NCBI GenBank assembly: GCA_036514635.1
Contig: DATBWU010000324.1
Coordinates: 1 to 35,790 of the forward strand
Source: DASSFZ01 sp036514635
GTDB taxonomy: Bacteria; Chloroflexota; Anaerolineae; Fen-1058
Direction of reading: 5' to 3'
Length of the DNA stretch: 35,790 bases
The notes beneath the pieces were generated by a model. The model saw only the letters and a program-made list of their open reading frames with translations. It did not search any database and was not told where the DNA came from. This document shows positions 1-8,014 of the stretch, in pieces. Every line of letters starts with the position of its first letter. The first letter of the stretch is position 1. The position numbers and the translations under genes were made by a program.

Positions 1-20
1 TAGGATAAACGGGCACGAGA

Positions 21-581
21 TTATACTTCGCGGATTTCCTGCTCTTTGCGGCGGCCTACCTCTTCCACCTGCTCCATCAGCTTGTGAGTCAGTTTCTCCA
101 GGTCGTCGCGGCCGCGTTTGAGGTCGTCTTCCGAAATTTGCTTGCTCTTTTCCAAGTCGCGCAACTTGTCCTGAGCTTCGCGGCGCACGTTGCGAACGGC
201 GACGCGCGTCTCTTCGACGCGCCGGTGCACGAGCTTCACCAGCTCATTGCGCCGCTCTTCGGTCAGGCGCGGGATTTGCAGGCGGATGATCTTGCCGTCA
301 TTGTTGGGGGTCAGGCCCAGGTCCGACGCCAGGATCGCGCGCTCGATTTCCTTCAGCGAGCCGGGATCGTAGGGCCGGATCGACAACAGTTGCGGCTCCG
401 GCGCGGAGATCGTGGCAAGCTGTTCAAGCGGCGTCGGCGCGCCGTAGTACATCACCGACAGGCGCTCGACCAGGGCCGGTGAAGCCCGCCCGGTGCGGAT
501 GCCCTTCAGGTCTTGCCCCAGCACCTCCACCGACCTGTGCATGTGGCCTTCGGTTTCCTTGAGGACGTCTTTGACCGTCAT
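21..581 (-). CDS. frr: Ribosome recycling factor
   Basis: This 186-residue protein has the usual length for ribosome recycling factor, which with EF-G splits the post-termination ribosome. The sequence fits the family throughout: an N-terminal helix with the conserved GIRTGRASPALVE stretch (residues 27-39), a domain II with IRPYDPGSLKEIERAI, and a long C-terminal coiled-coil half ending in a charged helix rich in Arg, Glu and Lys. It is the last gene of the minus-strand rpsB-tsf-pyrH-frr order common in bacteria. A 267-nt gap with an inverted-repeat element separates it from pyrH, so it may have its own transcription start. Only 20 bases lie between its stop codon and the window edge, so no terminator can be judged. 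Confidence 0.97.
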   Translation of the reverse strand: MTVKDVLKETEGHMHRSVEVLGQDLKGIRTGRASPALVERLSVMYYGAPTPLEQLATISAPEPQLLSIRPYDPGSLKEIERAILASDLGLTPNNDGKIIRLQIPRLTEERRNELVKLVHRRVEETRVAVRNVRREAQDKLRDLEKSKQISEDDLKRGRDDLEKLTHKLMEQVEEVGRRKEQEIREV

Positions 582-680
582 GGGATTCCCTGCGCGATGG
601 AAGATGAGGTAGGGTTATTGTATGCGCGGATAGAGTTTGGTGCAAGTGCAAGCGTACTGGTCGGCGAGACACACAGTTAG

Positions 681-704
681 CCACAGAGGCACAGAGACGC
701 GGAG
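681..704. repeat. Short degenerate word repeat (CACAGAG type)
   Basis: The gap between pyrH and frr holds a run of near-copies of a short word (ccacagagg, cacagagac). Arrays of this kind, each built from a different word, recur in many gaps of this window. No coding role is seen. Confidence 0.4.
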
Positions 705-739
705 ATTCCTGGGGGCCTGTGTGTCCCCCTGGCTTAGTA

Positions 740-841
740 CCTATCCGAAAACCGGATCGCAGGCTTCAGCCTGCGCGGACTGACCCCACTCCGCTCCGTT
801 GCGGGGGCAGGTGAGTTCGCGTTGCGAGGTTTTCGGATAGG
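740..841. repeat. Small inverted-repeat element, MITE-like
   Basis: A perfect 13-bp inverted repeat, cctatccgaaaac at 740-752 and its complement at 829-841, bounds about 102 bp of non-coding DNA between pyrH and frr. A second hairpin, gcaggc/gcctgc with a 4-nt loop, lies inside at 759-774. The layout suits a miniature inverted-repeat transposable element or a remnant of an insertion sequence. It could also fold as a long hairpin in the pyrH-frr transcript. No transposase is present and no target duplication is obvious. Confidence 0.5.
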
Positions 842-848
842 CTCTTAA

Positions 849-1565
849 TCACCCGTGGATCAGTGTTCCGATCGGCTCGCCCATCACCGCGCGCTCGAGG
901 CTGTTAGGCTGCCACAGGTCGAGCACCAGGATCGGCATCTCGTTGTCCATGCACAGCGAGATAGCCGTGGAGTCCATCACGCCGACGCGCAGGTTGAGCG
1001 CGTCGATGTAGGACAGCGTGTCGAAGCGCTCGGCCTGGGGATTGAGGCGCGGGTCTTCCATGTAGACGCCATCGACTTTGGTGGCCTTGATCAGCACATC
1101 GGTGCCGATCTCCATCGCGCGCAGCGCGGCGGCGGTGTCGGTGGTGAAGTAGGGGTTGCCCGTGCCTCCGCCGATGATCACGACGCGCCCCTTCTCCAGA
1201 TGGCGGATAGCCCGCAGGCGGATATACGGCTCGGCGATCGATTGCATGGTGATGGCCGTCTGCACGCGGGTCGTCACGCCCAGTCGCTCCAGCGCGTCTT
1301 GCAGCGCCAAGGCGTTCATCACCGTAGCGATCATGCCCATGTGATCCGCAGTGGCGCGCTCCATGCCATGCGCCAGCCCGTCTTTGCCGCGCCACAGGTT
1401 GCCTGCGCCCAGCACCAGGGCCACCTGCACGCCGAAACTGTGAATCGTCCTGACCTTGGCGGCGACTTCCTCCGCCATGTCCGGGCTGATGCCGAAGCCG
1501 CCCGGGCCGGCCAGCGCCTCGCCGCCGAGTTTCAACAGGACACGCTTGTATTTGGGAACAGCCAT
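849..1565 (-). CDS. pyrH: UMP kinase
   Basis: This protein of about 238 residues is a bacterial-type UMP kinase of the amino acid kinase fold, making UDP from UMP and ATP in pyrimidine nucleotide synthesis. Visible family features are the N-terminal nucleotide-binding stretch YKRVLLKLGGEAL, the VVIGAG-like loop here read as ALVLGAGNLWRG, the central GRVVIIGGGTGNPYFTTDT loop and the ATKVDGVY motif. I place the start at the ATG at 1563-1565, because GAGG sits about 5 nt upstream; a GTG nine bases further upstream would put that ribosome site inside the gene. A hairpin terminator separates it from tsf, so read-through or partial termination may set its level. Confidence 0.96.
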   Translation of the reverse strand: MAVPKYKRVLLKLGGEALAGPGGFGISPDMAEEVAAKVRTIHSFGVQVALVLGAGNLWRGKDGLAHGMERATADHMGMIATVMNALALQDALERLGVTTRVQTAITMQSIAEPYIRLRAIRHLEKGRVVIIGGGTGNPYFTTDTAAALRAMEIGTDVLIKATKVDGVYMEDPRLNPQAERFDTLSYIDALNLRVGVMDSTAISLCMDNEMPILVLDLWQPNSLERAVMGEPIGTLIHG

Positions 1566-1592
1566 AATCCTCACTCCGGCCGGAGATTTGAA

Positions 1593-1625
1593 AAATGACC
1601 GGCACTCTGAATGTGCCGGTCATTT
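1593..1625 (-). terminator. Hairpin terminator between tsf and pyrH
   Basis: A perfect 13-bp stem (1593-1605 with 1613-1625) encloses a 7-nt loop. On the minus strand the stem is followed by a short run of T. It lies just after the tsf stop and before pyrH, so it probably attenuates transcription from the ribosomal genes into pyrH. A separate 12-bp palindrome, ctccggccggag, lies at 1574-1585. Confidence 0.7.
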
Positions 1626-1629
1626 GAAT

Positions 1630-2226
1630 TCACTCGTCCCCGATCGCGTATCGGGTGAAACGTCGAACGACAATATTCTCGCCTAGTTTGGCGACGGCCT
1701 GCGTAATCAGGTCGCCGATGCGCACCTTGTCGTCCTTGATGTACGGCTGGCGCAGCAGGCACACCTCGTCGTAGAACTTCTCCAGCTTGCCATCGATGAT
1801 CTTGTCGACGACCGCAGCGGGCTTGCCGGTGGACTCGGCTTCCGCGCGGAAGGTGGAGCGCTTGGCTTCGATCACCTCTGCCGGGATGTCTTCCGGCTTG
1901 AGGTAGTGCGGGTTCGCCATGGCGATGTGCATCGCCAGGTTTTGCGCTAACGCGCCGAAATCGGGCGTGCGCGCCACGAAGTCGGTCTCGCTGCTCAGTT
2001 CCACCAGCACCGCCACGCGATTGTTGTGATGAATGTACGAGCCGATGACGCCGTCTGTGGCAGTGCGCTCCGCCTTCTTAGAGGCCTTGTCCAGGCCCTT
2101 CTCGCGCAGGAAGGCCGCCGCCTTGTCGAGGTCGCCGTTCGTTTGCCTCAGCGCTTCGCGGCAGTCCATGATACCTGCGCCGGTCGCCTCGCGTAGTTTC
2201 TTGATCAGATCCGCCGTAATCTCCAC
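1630..2226 (-). CDS. tsf: Elongation factor Ts (short form)
   Basis: This 198-residue protein is EF-Ts, the nucleotide exchange factor that regenerates EF-Tu-GTP. The N-terminal UBA-like domain with REATGAGIMDCREAL is clear at residues 12-26, and the EF-Tu contact motif TDFVAR follows near residue 80. The protein is much shorter than the approximately 280-residue enterobacterial form and keeps a single core domain, as in Thermus and many Chloroflexota. It lies 30 nt downstream of rpsB in the classic rpsB-tsf pair and is followed by a hairpin terminator. Confidence 0.96.
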   Translation of the reverse strand: MEITADLIKKLREATGAGIMDCREALRQTNGDLDKAAAFLREKGLDKASKKAERTATDGVIGSYIHHNNRVAVLVELSSETDFVARTPDFGALAQNLAMHIAMANPHYLKPEDIPAEVIEAKRSTFRAEAESTGKPAAVVDKIIDGKLEKFYDEVCLLRQPYIKDDKVRIGDLITQAVAKLGENIVVRRFTRYAIGDE

Positions 2227-2256
2227 GACTTCACTCCTTCTCAGAACTATTCTTCT

Positions 2257-3102
2257 TTACTCGCCGTTCACCGCCTCGACGGATGGCTCTTCTTCCCCTT
2301 GTGCCTCTTCGTCGCCAAAGTCGAGTTCACCCGCACGGAGTTTGGCGAGCGTTGCCTCACCCAGATAGCGCTCGTCTGCCTCCACCACCTCTTCGACCCC
2401 CGGCTGCGAGGCCTCCTTGCGCATTCCCACACCCTCCACCGCCGCGTCGGCCATCTTGGCGACGATCAGCTTGATCGCGCGGATGGCGTCGTCGTTGGAT
2501 GGGATGATCAGGTCGATCGGGTCGGGATCGCAATTGGTATCGACCATGGCGATGACCGGGATGTCGAGCGCGTTCGCCTCGCGGACGGCAGTCTCCTCGC
2601 GCCGCACGTCGACGATGAATAGCGCGTTCGGCAGCGAGCGCATGGTCTTGATCCCACCCAGGCGCACATTGAGCTTTTCGATCAGCCGATTGAGCTGCAG
2701 CGCTTCCTTCTTGAGCAGCACTTCGAAATCGCCGCGATCGCGCCGCGCTTCCAGGTTGATCAGCGTGTCGATGCGCTGGCGGATGGTGCGCCAGTTGGTG
2801 AGCGTGCCGCCCAGCCAGCGTGTAGTGACGTAGGGCACGCTGGCGCGCTGGCACTCTTTGGTGACGACTTCCTGCGCCTGCGGCTTGGTGCCGACGAACA
2901 GCACCGCTCCGCCGTTGGCGAAGGTATCGCGCACCATAGCATACGCGCGGTCGAGGGCTTGAATCGTCTGCTGGAGGTCGATGATGTGGATGCCGTTGCG
3001 CTCGGTGAAGATGAAGGGCTTCATCTTCGGGTTCCAGCGCCGCGTGCGGTGTCCGAAGTGCACGCCTGTTTCCAGGAGCGACTTCATCGAGATGACGGCC
3101 AT
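2257..3102 (-). CDS. rpsB: 30S ribosomal protein S2
   Basis: The protein of about 281 residues is ribosomal protein S2. It starts MAVISMKSLLETGVHFGHRT and contains the family stretches RRWNPKMKPFIF, NGIHIIDLQQT, FVGTKPQAQ and RWLGGTLTNW. I use the ATG at 3100-3102 because AAAGGAG lies about 10 nt upstream; the open frame runs 26 codons further but those residues are unlike S2. An acidic C-terminal tail of roughly 30 residues extends beyond the S2 core. It is the first gene of the operon and has a promoter at 3238-3266. Confidence 0.96.
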   Translation of the reverse strand: MAVISMKSLLETGVHFGHRTRRWNPKMKPFIFTERNGIHIIDLQQTIQALDRAYAMVRDTFANGGAVLFVGTKPQAQEVVTKECQRASVPYVTTRWLGGTLTNWRTIRQRIDTLINLEARRDRGDFEVLLKKEALQLNRLIEKLNVRLGGIKTMRSLPNALFIVDVRREETAVREANALDIPVIAMVDTNCDPDPIDLIIPSNDDAIRAIKLIVAKMADAAVEGVGMRKEASQPGVEEVVEADERYLGEATLAKLRAGELDFGDEEAQGEEEPSVEAVNGE

Positions 3103-3211
3103 ATTCAGTTGACTCCTTTGCGTTTTAATCGTCCACCCTTCTCGACTCGCGGAGAGCCTGAACCCATTGAGTTCGGGCACGCCTCGTTGATCAAAGGGTG
3201 TACAGGATAGG

Positions 3212-3228
3212 TCGCGGCGGGGCCGCGA
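3212..3228 (-). promoter_or_regulatory. Hairpin at the 5' end of the rpsB leader
   Basis: A perfect 7-bp stem (3212-3218 with 3222-3228) with a 3-nt loop lies a few bases after the predicted transcription start. It would sit at the very 5' end of a leader of about 130 nt. A role in mRNA stability or in S2 autoregulation is possible but inferred only from position. Confidence 0.4.
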
Positions 3229-3237
3229 GCGGGCCAG

Positions 3238-3266
3238 ATTTTACCACACTCGCCGCGCCTCGGCAA
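3238..3266 (-). promoter_or_regulatory. Promoter of the rpsB-tsf-pyrH-frr operon
   Basis: On the minus strand TTGCCG (3266-3261) is followed after exactly 17 bp by TAAAAT (3243-3238), a good sigma-70-type promoter. Transcription would start near 3231 and give a leader of about 130 nt before rpsB. Confidence 0.6.
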
Positions 3267-3275
3267 CCTGAGCAA

Positions 3276-3443
3276 CCTGGTGATTATCCACAAGTGCTCC
3301 AGGCCCGCGTCCTCGCGGGCCGACTGCGCGGACGCAGTCGGCGAGCATTCAAGATGTGTGCAATCACCAGGGGCAACGGATTGCCTGCGGCGAACCCCCG
3401 CGCGCCTGCCCTCGCGCCTTCGGCGCGGGGGTCGCGCGAGGGC
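3276..3443. repeat. Cluster of GC-rich nested palindromes
   Basis: The gene-free stretch 3103-3514 holds the rpsB leader, its promoter and this palindrome cluster. A perfect 10-bp inverted repeat (3276-3285 and 3362-3371) encloses two hairpins: gcccgcg/cgcgggc (3303-3320) and a 9-bp stem with a CGGA loop (3320-3341). A further 10-bp stem (3408-3417 with 3434-3443) encloses an inner 6-bp stem (3413-3427). They lie just after the last gene of the large minus-strand cluster and just before the rpsB promoter, so they may act as terminators without a T-tract, or be REP/MITE-like elements. Confidence 0.5.
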
Positions 3444-3514
3444 GGGTCGGATAAACGGATGCTGCCTCGGCCCAGACTCAGACACAACTCTGGAAACGCA
3501 ATACGTATTACGCT

Positions 3515-5731
3515 TCACCGATCCAGTTTCGACCCGTCGATCGATAGATACCGCTCGATCGGCACGGACGAGATCGGTGACAGCGCGTAGCCCTGGATGT
3601 GCGGCTTGACCAGCACGAAAAACAGGCTGTGGTCGAGGAAGATCGCCGCCGCGCCATCGACGATCAGTTGCTCGGCCTGCTGGTACATCTGTATGCGCTT
3701 ATCCACAGCGTGCTCGACGCGTGCCGCTTCCAAGAGCGTGTCCAGTTCGGGATTCGAGTAGTGGCCCAGGTTTTGCTGCGCGCCGGAGTGAAACAGCGCA
3801 TCGGCGAAATTCTCCGGGTCGGGATAATCGGCGCACCAGCCGTAGGAGAACAACTGGCCGTGACGCCCGTCGTGCAACTCGTCGGAATACTTGTTGGGAT
3901 CGAGGTTCTCCACTTGAATCGTCACGCCCAGGTTTTTCTGCCACATGTCGATCAGCGCGGCGACGTCGAGATCGACTGCGCTGCCATAGCCGCCACTGGT
4001 GAAGACGATCGGCGGCAGCTCCTCGGCGCTACCGTAGCTCGATTCGGCCAGCCGCTGCCGGGCGAGTTCGGGATCGTAGTCCAGCCCTTTCAGATCGACG
4101 TTGAAGCCGGGCAGGCCGGGCGGATACAACCCGCGCGCCGGGAGGTCGATGCCGCGCAGCGCCACGTCGATGTAGCGCTGCCGGTCGACGGCCAGCGCGA
4201 AAGCCTGCCGCACCTTCGGATCGTCGAAGGGCGGCTGCGTCGCGTCGAACGTGATGTACGACGTGCACATACCCACACCCTCGCGCAACTCATCGTGCAG
4301 CGGCTCGGCGGGATCGCGCATCCGATCGACATCGAAGAAGCTGACACCGGCGATGTCGATGTCGCCGGTCTCGTACATGCGAATCGGCACGCCGCCGTAC
4401 AACGGCATGACGATGTAGCGTATCGCCGGTGGGTTGAGATACCAGTTCGCATTGCGCTCGTACAGCCGGAGCTTGAACGAGTCCCAGCGGATCAGTCTGT
4501 AGGGACCGGTGCCGTTCGGCGTGCGATACCACTCCGGCCCCGATTCGACGTTGGCGCGATCGACCACGGACGCCGTGCCGTAGGCCAGTTTCATCAGGAA
4601 ATACGGCTTCGGGGCGTCGATGGTGACTTCCAGCGTGTGATCGTCGATCTTCTTCAGGCCAGTGATGCGATCGGCCTTGCCCGCGTGCTTCTCCGCCACG
4701 CCGACGATGTCGCCGAGGTAGGTCAACACCGTATCGGAATCGGTCTTGGGATCGGCGGCGCGCTCCCACGAGTAGATCACGTCGTCCGTCGTGACCGGCC
4801 GCCCGTCGTGGAAGCGCGCGCCCGGCTGAAGGTGGAAGGTATACACCGTGCCGTCCGGGCTGATGTCCCACGACGCGGCGAGATCGGGCACGATCTCCAG
4901 TTGCGGGTTGAACGTGACCAGCCCGCTGAAGATGAGATCGTCCGCGCCGCCGATGGCCGGATCGTAGTCGCGCGGGTTGGTCGATTCGCCGCCCCACAGG
5001 AAGAGCGCCTGATCGCGCGGGATGCCGTAGACGCTTGACGCTTCAAGCCTGAGGCCCGCAATCATTCGGTCGATGTCTGGCCGCGCGCTCTCCAATCCGT
5101 CGCTCTGGCCGTATGCGAGAAACGTGAACAAACGCGAGCCGTGCACAGTCGAGACGACCAACGCCTGCACGGCCGATCCATCGTTCAGCTCGCCGGAGAA
5201 TTCGCTGAGCCATGCCGCGCGCTCGTCGTCCAGCGTGAGGGCCTCGTCGTTCAGGTGCTTGACATCGGACACGCCGGTGGCAACCGCATCGCGCACCTGC
5301 TTCGCCACATCCTCAAGTGATCCTTCGGCCGGCATCGGGCTGTAGAACACGATGACGACAGCGCCGTGATCGTAATCGATCAACTGAACCAATATCGTTT
5401 CATCTTCACCGGGCTGGGCTACCCACGTGCGCGGGTAATCGAACGAGATACCCAGTTCGGGGTTCTCGTAGTGGCCGGATTGCGCTTCAGGCGTGCCGGG
5501 CAGGGTCGCAGTGGGCAGATTGGGCGTGGGGAGTTTGGCCGGAGCCGGGGTGGATGGTTGGCCGGTTGGCTGATTGGCTGGTTGGATAGTTGGCTGGTTG
5601 GCTGGTTGGATAGTTGGCTGGTTGGACGGTTGGATGGTCGCGGTCGGTGTTGGCGATGGCGAGGTGCAGGCGGAGAGAACCAGGCTCAACGCTACGGCCA
5701 ATATCACGAGTGGAGCACGCTTCGGTTTCAT
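3515..5731 (-). CDS. Lipoprotein ABC-type peptide-binding protein with an extra N-terminal domain
   Basis: This 738-residue protein begins with a lipoprotein signal peptide and lipobox LSAC (Cys22). A Pro/Thr/Gln-rich linker follows, with an 8-residue repeat NQPTIQPA encoded by a 24-nt tandem repeat. Residues about 87-232 look like a PsbP/DUF-type domain (ENPELGISFDYPRTW). The rest is a family 5 solute-binding protein, as in oligopeptide transporters (GLVTFNPQLEIVPDLAASW, then FHLQPGARFHDGRPVTTDDV). It would capture a ligand, often a peptide, at the outer face of the membrane. Its ATG overlaps the previous stop codon as ATGA, so translation is probably coupled to the peptidase gene. No permease or ATPase gene lies nearby, so the ligand and transporter are unknown. 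Confidence 0.88.
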   Translation of the reverse strand: MKPKRAPLVILAVALSLVLSACTSPSPTPTATIQPSNQPTIQPANQPTIQPANQPTGQPSTPAPAKLPTPNLPTATLPGTPEAQSGHYENPELGISFDYPRTWVAQPGEDETILVQLIDYDHGAVVIVFYSPMPAEGSLEDVAKQVRDAVATGVSDVKHLNDEALTLDDERAAWLSEFSGELNDGSAVQALVVSTVHGSRLFTFLAYGQSDGLESARPDIDRMIAGLRLEASSVYGIPRDQALFLWGGESTNPRDYDPAIGGADDLIFSGLVTFNPQLEIVPDLAASWDISPDGTVYTFHLQPGARFHDGRPVTTDDVIYSWERAADPKTDSDTVLTYLGDIVGVAEKHAGKADRITGLKKIDDHTLEVTIDAPKPYFLMKLAYGTASVVDRANVESGPEWYRTPNGTGPYRLIRWDSFKLRLYERNANWYLNPPAIRYIVMPLYGGVPIRMYETGDIDIAGVSFFDVDRMRDPAEPLHDELREGVGMCTSYITFDATQPPFDDPKVRQAFALAVDRQRYIDVALRGIDLPARGLYPPGLPGFNVDLKGLDYDPELARQRLAESSYGSAEELPPIVFTSGGYGSAVDLDVAALIDMWQKNLGVTIQVENLDPNKYSDELHDGRHGQLFSYGWCADYPDPENFADALFHSGAQQNLGHYSNPELDTLLEAARVEHAVDKRIQMYQQAEQLIVDGAAAIFLDHSLFFVLVKPHIQGYALSPISSVPIERYLSIDGSKLDR
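5551..5636. repeat. 24-bp in-frame tandem repeat
   Basis: Two nearly identical 24-bp units (5580-5603 and 5604-5627) with partial copies on both sides encode the NQPTIQPA linker repeats of the lipoprotein. The unit is itself made of the shorter word ttggctgg/ttggatag, like the intergenic word arrays elsewhere in the window. Confidence 0.8.
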
Positions 5732-7182
5732 AGGCTTTGCCTGCTGCGGGTGGAAAGGACGATCGCGCCGATGGCAACCAGGATGGCTACAGCAGCGGCG
5801 ATGATTAGTGGAGCGCTAAGCGGTTCAGTCGCCGCGCTCGACGGGGCGGCAGGAGCCTCCGTCGGTGCGGGCGTCGGCGATACTTCGGCGATCTGGACGC
5901 TCGTCGCGCTCGGCGTCGGAATCGGCGTCGGGGCGCGTGTGACAGCGATGGGAGAGGTGATCGGCGCAGCCGAGATCGGTTGATAGGTCGGGACGGGGGT
6001 CGGGATCGGTGTCGGCGTCGGCGTGACTCCTTCGGCCCGGCGCGGCTTCGCGCCGATCGACGCGCGCCATTCATCCTCCAAGCCGTCCAGTCCGAAACCG
6101 TACACGTCCTTCAGCGCGTCTTCGATCGCTATTCCGTCGCGCAGGTTCGTGAACAATCGGATCAACTTGTCGCGGCCATGTTTCTCGACGAGGAAGTTGA
6201 CGATGCTGTACGACTGCGAGTAAGACAGGTTGGCCTTGTCGGAGGCTTCGGAGAATTCGCCGCTTAAGGCGCGGAGGGAGGCCAGCTCGTCATTGGCGAT
6301 CGCCGCTTCCAGGCGATCTCGCGATTCCGGGTCCGGGCCGCCTTCGCCGTACATGGCGATGCCTTCGTTGAGCCAGGCCGGCACGCTGCCCAGGCACGAG
6401 AAGGTCAGATGTCCGACGAGGACATGCGTCAACTCGTGCGCCTCGGCGTCCTTGCCCCATTCGACTTGATCCGGGCTGACGCCGATCACCAGGATGTCGT
6501 GTTCGGGGAAAGCCAGGCCGCCCGTCCAGCCCGGCTCGAACAGCACGGCGTCGCGCAGGTCGTCGTAGCCGGCGTAGATATACATGTCGATCGGCGATTG
6601 CGGCGCGACGCCGGTCGTCTGCGCCAGTTGATCGAGCGAATCGACCGCCGAGTTGAGCAAGTCTTCGGCGAAAGATCGCGGCCCGTCGTACCAGTGAGCC
6701 GTGAGCATGCCCCGGCTGATGCTCTGCCAGTCGTGGACCTCGTCGAGCCAGACGACGCGCTGCTCGTCGGACACGGCCTCGTTGCCGGCTTGGTCGATGG
6801 CGCGCCAGCGATACCAGATCGTCGCGCCCGGCGGCTCCGATCCCCACGATTGCAGCATTTCCCACGTCCACGCCACCGTCACCGACCGGCCCGGCTCAAA
6901 GTCGGGGAAGGCTTTGGCCGTGACCGTGCCGCAGGTCAGTCGCTCGACGCCGTATTCCAGCACCACCCGCTCGATGTCGGCGCTGCCCTCGACCTGCGCG
7001 TTGAAGGTCATACGTTCGGGGAACTCGATCTCGACGCCGCGATCTTCGATGGTGATGCTCGTTTGGGCTGACGCGATGAGGAGGCCGAGTGGAGATACGG
7101 CCAGCAGGCCGACGAGTAAAACGTAAAACGTGATACGTGCGGCGTGATACCCTGTCCTTCGAGGACGTTCTTCATCCCTCAT
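5728..7182 (-). CDS. Membrane-anchored peptidase MA-like metallopeptidase
   Basis: This 484-residue protein has a hydrophobic N-terminal segment (about residues 17-38) and a C-terminal membrane segment (about 454-476) followed by a short basic tail, so it is probably anchored with the enzyme outside. A beta-rich region (about 42-150) precedes a zinc-peptidase domain with HELTH at 249-253 and a downstream LNEGIAMY containing the likely third ligand Glu273, the gluzincin pattern of the peptidase MA family. A Pro/Thr linker joins it to the C-terminal helix. It overlaps the aldolase stop and the lipoprotein start by 4 nt each, so all three are probably translationally coupled. The first 20 residues are encoded in DNA that resembles the intergenic word arrays, so the true start may lie later. 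Its substrate is unknown. Confidence 0.85.
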   Translation of the reverse strand: MRDEERPRRTGYHAARITFYVLLVGLLAVSPLGLLIASAQTSITIEDRGVEIEFPERMTFNAQVEGSADIERVVLEYGVERLTCGTVTAKAFPDFEPGRSVTVAWTWEMLQSWGSEPPGATIWYRWRAIDQAGNEAVSDEQRVVWLDEVHDWQSISRGMLTAHWYDGPRSFAEDLLNSAVDSLDQLAQTTGVAPQSPIDMYIYAGYDDLRDAVLFEPGWTGGLAFPEHDILVIGVSPDQVEWGKDAEAHELTHVLVGHLTFSCLGSVPAWLNEGIAMYGEGGPDPESRDRLEAAIANDELASLRALSGEFSEASDKANLSYSQSYSIVNFLVEKHGRDKLIRLFTNLRDGIAIEDALKDVYGFGLDGLEDEWRASIGAKPRRAEGVTPTPTPIPTPVPTYQPISAAPITSPIAVTRAPTPIPTPSATSVQIAEVSPTPAPTEAPAAPSSAATEPLSAPLIIAAAVAILVAIGAIVLSTRSRQSL

Positions 7183-7206
7183 CCTTCATCCCTCATCCTT
7201 TTCAAG
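7171..7206. repeat. CATCCCTCATCCTT word repeat
   Basis: Repeated copies of cttcatcc/ctcatcc cover the overlap of the aldolase end and the peptidase start. The same word recurs around 31113-31225. Confidence 0.5.
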
Positions 7207-7997
7207 ATTCGCTGCGTCACCTCACGGACGATGGCCGTTTCGTCGATGTTCCGTCTTGCCGGATCGACGTGCTGGCCGGGCAGGTGGCACACGCCACAAT
7301 GGGTGCAGAAGTCGCCCGCGTCGGCGGAGCGGCTCAAGCCCAACGCTTCGCGCTGCGCGATCAGCTTGACGACCTCTTCCGGCGGCAGCGCAGGCGATGC
7401 GCCGAGCAAGTGCGTCATGAAGGCGATGCGGCTCATCTGCTCGACCGATTCGGTCTTGAGGAAGGCATCGAGCGGGTCGCGGCCCACCGTCAGCGTGCCG
7501 TGCCGCTGCAACACCAGCGCGTCGTGCCCGGCGATCAGGTCGCGGACGGCGCGCACGTTCTCCTCAGAAGATGGCGTGGCGTACTGCGTCGTCGGCACGA
7601 TGCCGAGCGTGACGATCACTTCCGGGATCAGGCATTGCGCCAGATCGATGCCGGCGATGCTCAACGCCACGGTGATCGGCGGATGCGCGTGCACCACTGC
7701 GCCGATGTCGGCCCGGCGGCGATAGGCTTCCAGGTGCATGCGCATCTCGGAGGTCGGCTGGAGGTGGCGGTTAGCCGGGTTCGACGGGCCGACGCGCTTG
7801 CCGTCGAGATCGACGACGATCAATTGCTCCGGCTCCATGAAGCCCTTGCATAGCCCGCTCGGCGTGGCGAGGATGCGATTCGCATCGAGCCGGGCCGAGA
7901 CATTGCCATCGGTGGCGACGATCAGGCCTCGATCGTACAGGAGTTTGCCGGCGCGGACGATCTCGCGGCGGAGGTGCTGCTCGGTGGAGAAGGTCAT
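7179..7997 (-). CDS. Class II aldolase with a C-terminal encapsulation-like helix
   Basis: This 272-residue protein is a class II (zinc) aldolase of the fuculose-/rhamnulose-phosphate aldolase and adducin family. Zinc ligands His103 and His105 (VVHAHPP) and His166 (LVLQRHG) and the catalytic Glu84 region (TSEMRMH) are present. The family splits a ketose 1-phosphate into dihydroxyacetone phosphate and an aldehyde. Beyond the enzyme core is CTHCGVCH (Cys231, 234, 237), then an amphipathic helix at about 251-270 that looks like a BMC encapsulation peptide, as in the fucose/rhamnose compartments. The product aldehyde would be lactaldehyde for fuculose or rhamnulose phosphate, or acetaldehyde for 5-deoxyribulose phosphate; the sequence does not decide. 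It lies among shell genes and overlaps the peptidase gene by 4 nt. Confidence 0.88.
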   Translation of the reverse strand: MTFSTEQHLRREIVRAGKLLYDRGLIVATDGNVSARLDANRILATPSGLCKGFMEPEQLIVVDLDGKRVGPSNPANRHLQPTSEMRMHLEAYRRRADIGAVVHAHPPITVALSIAGIDLAQCLIPEVIVTLGIVPTTQYATPSSEENVRAVRDLIAGHDALVLQRHGTLTVGRDPLDAFLKTESVEQMSRIAFMTHLLGASPALPPEEVVKLIAQREALGLSRSADAGDFCTHCGVCHLPGQHVDPARRNIDETAIVREVTQRILKRMRDEG

Positions 7998-8014
7998 GGG
8001 GTGCGAGCGGCGGG

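Noticed and set aside
3599..5038. Plus-strand open frame of 479 codons opposite the binding protein
   Set aside because: The opposite frame has a clear family 5 binding-protein domain; this one is Arg/Val/Gln-rich noise without a ribosome site.
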